DNA of 15,129 bases from CAZQKE01 sp964593865 (lineage in GTDB: Bacteria > Chloroflexota > Anaerolineae > JAAYZQ01), in the NCBI GenBank assembly GCA_964593865.1, contig CAZQKE010000076.1, forward strand, positions 1 through 15,129, in the 5' to 3' direction. The notes under the pieces were generated by a model, which worked only from the letters and a program-made list of their open reading frames with translations, did no database searches and was not told where the DNA came from. Numbering within the stretch: the stretch's first letter is position 1; every line of letters begins with the position of its first letter. The position numbers and the translations under genes were made by a program. Shown here piece by piece: positions 14,764 through 15,129 of this stretch.

Positions 14764-15129
14764 TCAGGTCATGGCTATCCGCGCGTCATCGGGGGCGGCA
14801 CGCAGGAGGCGGTGCAGGTCCTCAACCGTCAACAGGTCGCGGGCCACTGCCTCGCGGACATCGTCTAGGACAAAGAGGCTGTAGCGGCCCTGGGCCAGAA
14901 GGTAGCGGAGCACGGCGGTAGTGGTCTCAATGACCAGAGTATCGGCCAGAGGGTCGCTGCGGGGGCGGCCCAGGCCCGGTAGGCGGACGGGGATGAAATC
15001 AATGGGCAGCGAATCGGACAGCAGGGCCAAGTGGTGCTGCGGAGAAGCCGGGCCGAAATGGACAACACAAACCGGCAGGTCCAACCCGGCAACGCCCAAA
15101 GCCAGGCGGGTCAGGTCCTGCTTTTTATC
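14764..15129 (-). CDS. CobO/BtuR-like ATP-binding protein with degenerate Walker motifs, partial at the right edge
   Basis: The last 121 codons of a gene enter from the right edge. The read-in starts DKKQDLTRLALGVAGLDLPV and continues CVVHFGP, which lines up with the CobO segment GKTTAALGLALRAAGxGLxV xVVQF. Further on, YSLFVLDDVREAVARDLLTV then EDLHRLLRAAP matches the CobO Walker B helix region (VVLDEI...LL...LL..RP). CobO adenosylates corrinoids with ATP. Here the Walker A Lys is kept but GKTT reads DKKQ, Walker B Asp-Glu reads Asp-Asp, and the usual C-terminal ADLVTE stretch is missing after IAMT. It is therefore probably not a normal adenosyltransferase; a regulatory paralogue or decaying copy is possible. 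The assignment is by eye and moderate. No ribosome site can be judged because the start is outside the window. Confidence 0.6.
   Translation of the reverse strand, partial: DKKQDLTRLALGVAGLDLPVCVVHFGPASPQHHLALLSDSLPIDFIPVRLPGLGRPRSDPLADTLVIETTTAVLRYLLAQGRYSLFVLDDVREAVARDLLTVEDLHRLLRAAPDDARIAMT

Overview
The window looks like a chromosomal segment from a high-GC, Gram-negative-like or monoderm environmental bacterium, most probably a Chloroflexota (Anaerolineae-like) genome. The pointers are a PknB-type kinase fused to TPRs, a Thr/Pro/Ala-rich linker and a TolB-like propeller; a short Flp pilin beside a DegS/DegU-like two-component pair; GerW/YtfJ-type small proteins; and frequent GTG/TTG starts. 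This placement is inference from gene style, not from a marker gene. Coding density is high, and almost everything except the kinase is on the minus strand.

Layout. 1-560: start of a GT2 glycosyltransferase that runs off the left edge. 557-803: a broken DUF3800 gene squeezed between it and the next gene. 814-2640: long-chain polyprenyl diphosphate synthase behind a TatD-family nuclease, with a good promoter before tatD. 2708-5278: glycerate 2-kinase behind a class V (serine-glyoxylate type) aminotransferase, two steps of serine/glyoxylate metabolism. 5464-7197: a large eukaryotic-type DNA topoisomerase IB with all five catalytic residues. 7425-8145: two small GerW/YtfJ-like membrane-anchored proteins in an operon. 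8146-8388: a divergent control region with one sigma-70-type promoter each way. 8389-10785: the receptor-like Ser/Thr kinase on the plus strand. A strong hairpin terminator (10873-10901) separates it from a 48-residue Flp pilin (10937-11083) that has its own near-consensus promoter. 11188-12989: a soluble DegS-like histidine kinase behind its NarL/LuxR-type response regulator, again with a clear promoter. 13108-14661: a polytopic GT-C-like membrane glycosyltransferase carrying a run of ten G. 14764-15129: the C-terminal part of a CobO/BtuR-like ATPase with degraded Walker motifs, running off the right edge.

How the genes fit together. SGAT and glycerate kinase form a metabolic pair (serine + glyoxylate to hydroxypyruvate, then glycerate to 2-phosphoglycerate, with the reductase missing here). 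The response regulator, histidine kinase and pilin are consecutive, which suggests but does not prove regulation of surface pili. The remaining genes are a mixed set. The most striking items are the full-length eukaryote-like TopIB, the internally deleted DUF3800 remnant, the G10 tract, and the Walker-A-less CobO-like protein. I saw no tRNA, rRNA, CRISPR array or insertion sequence.
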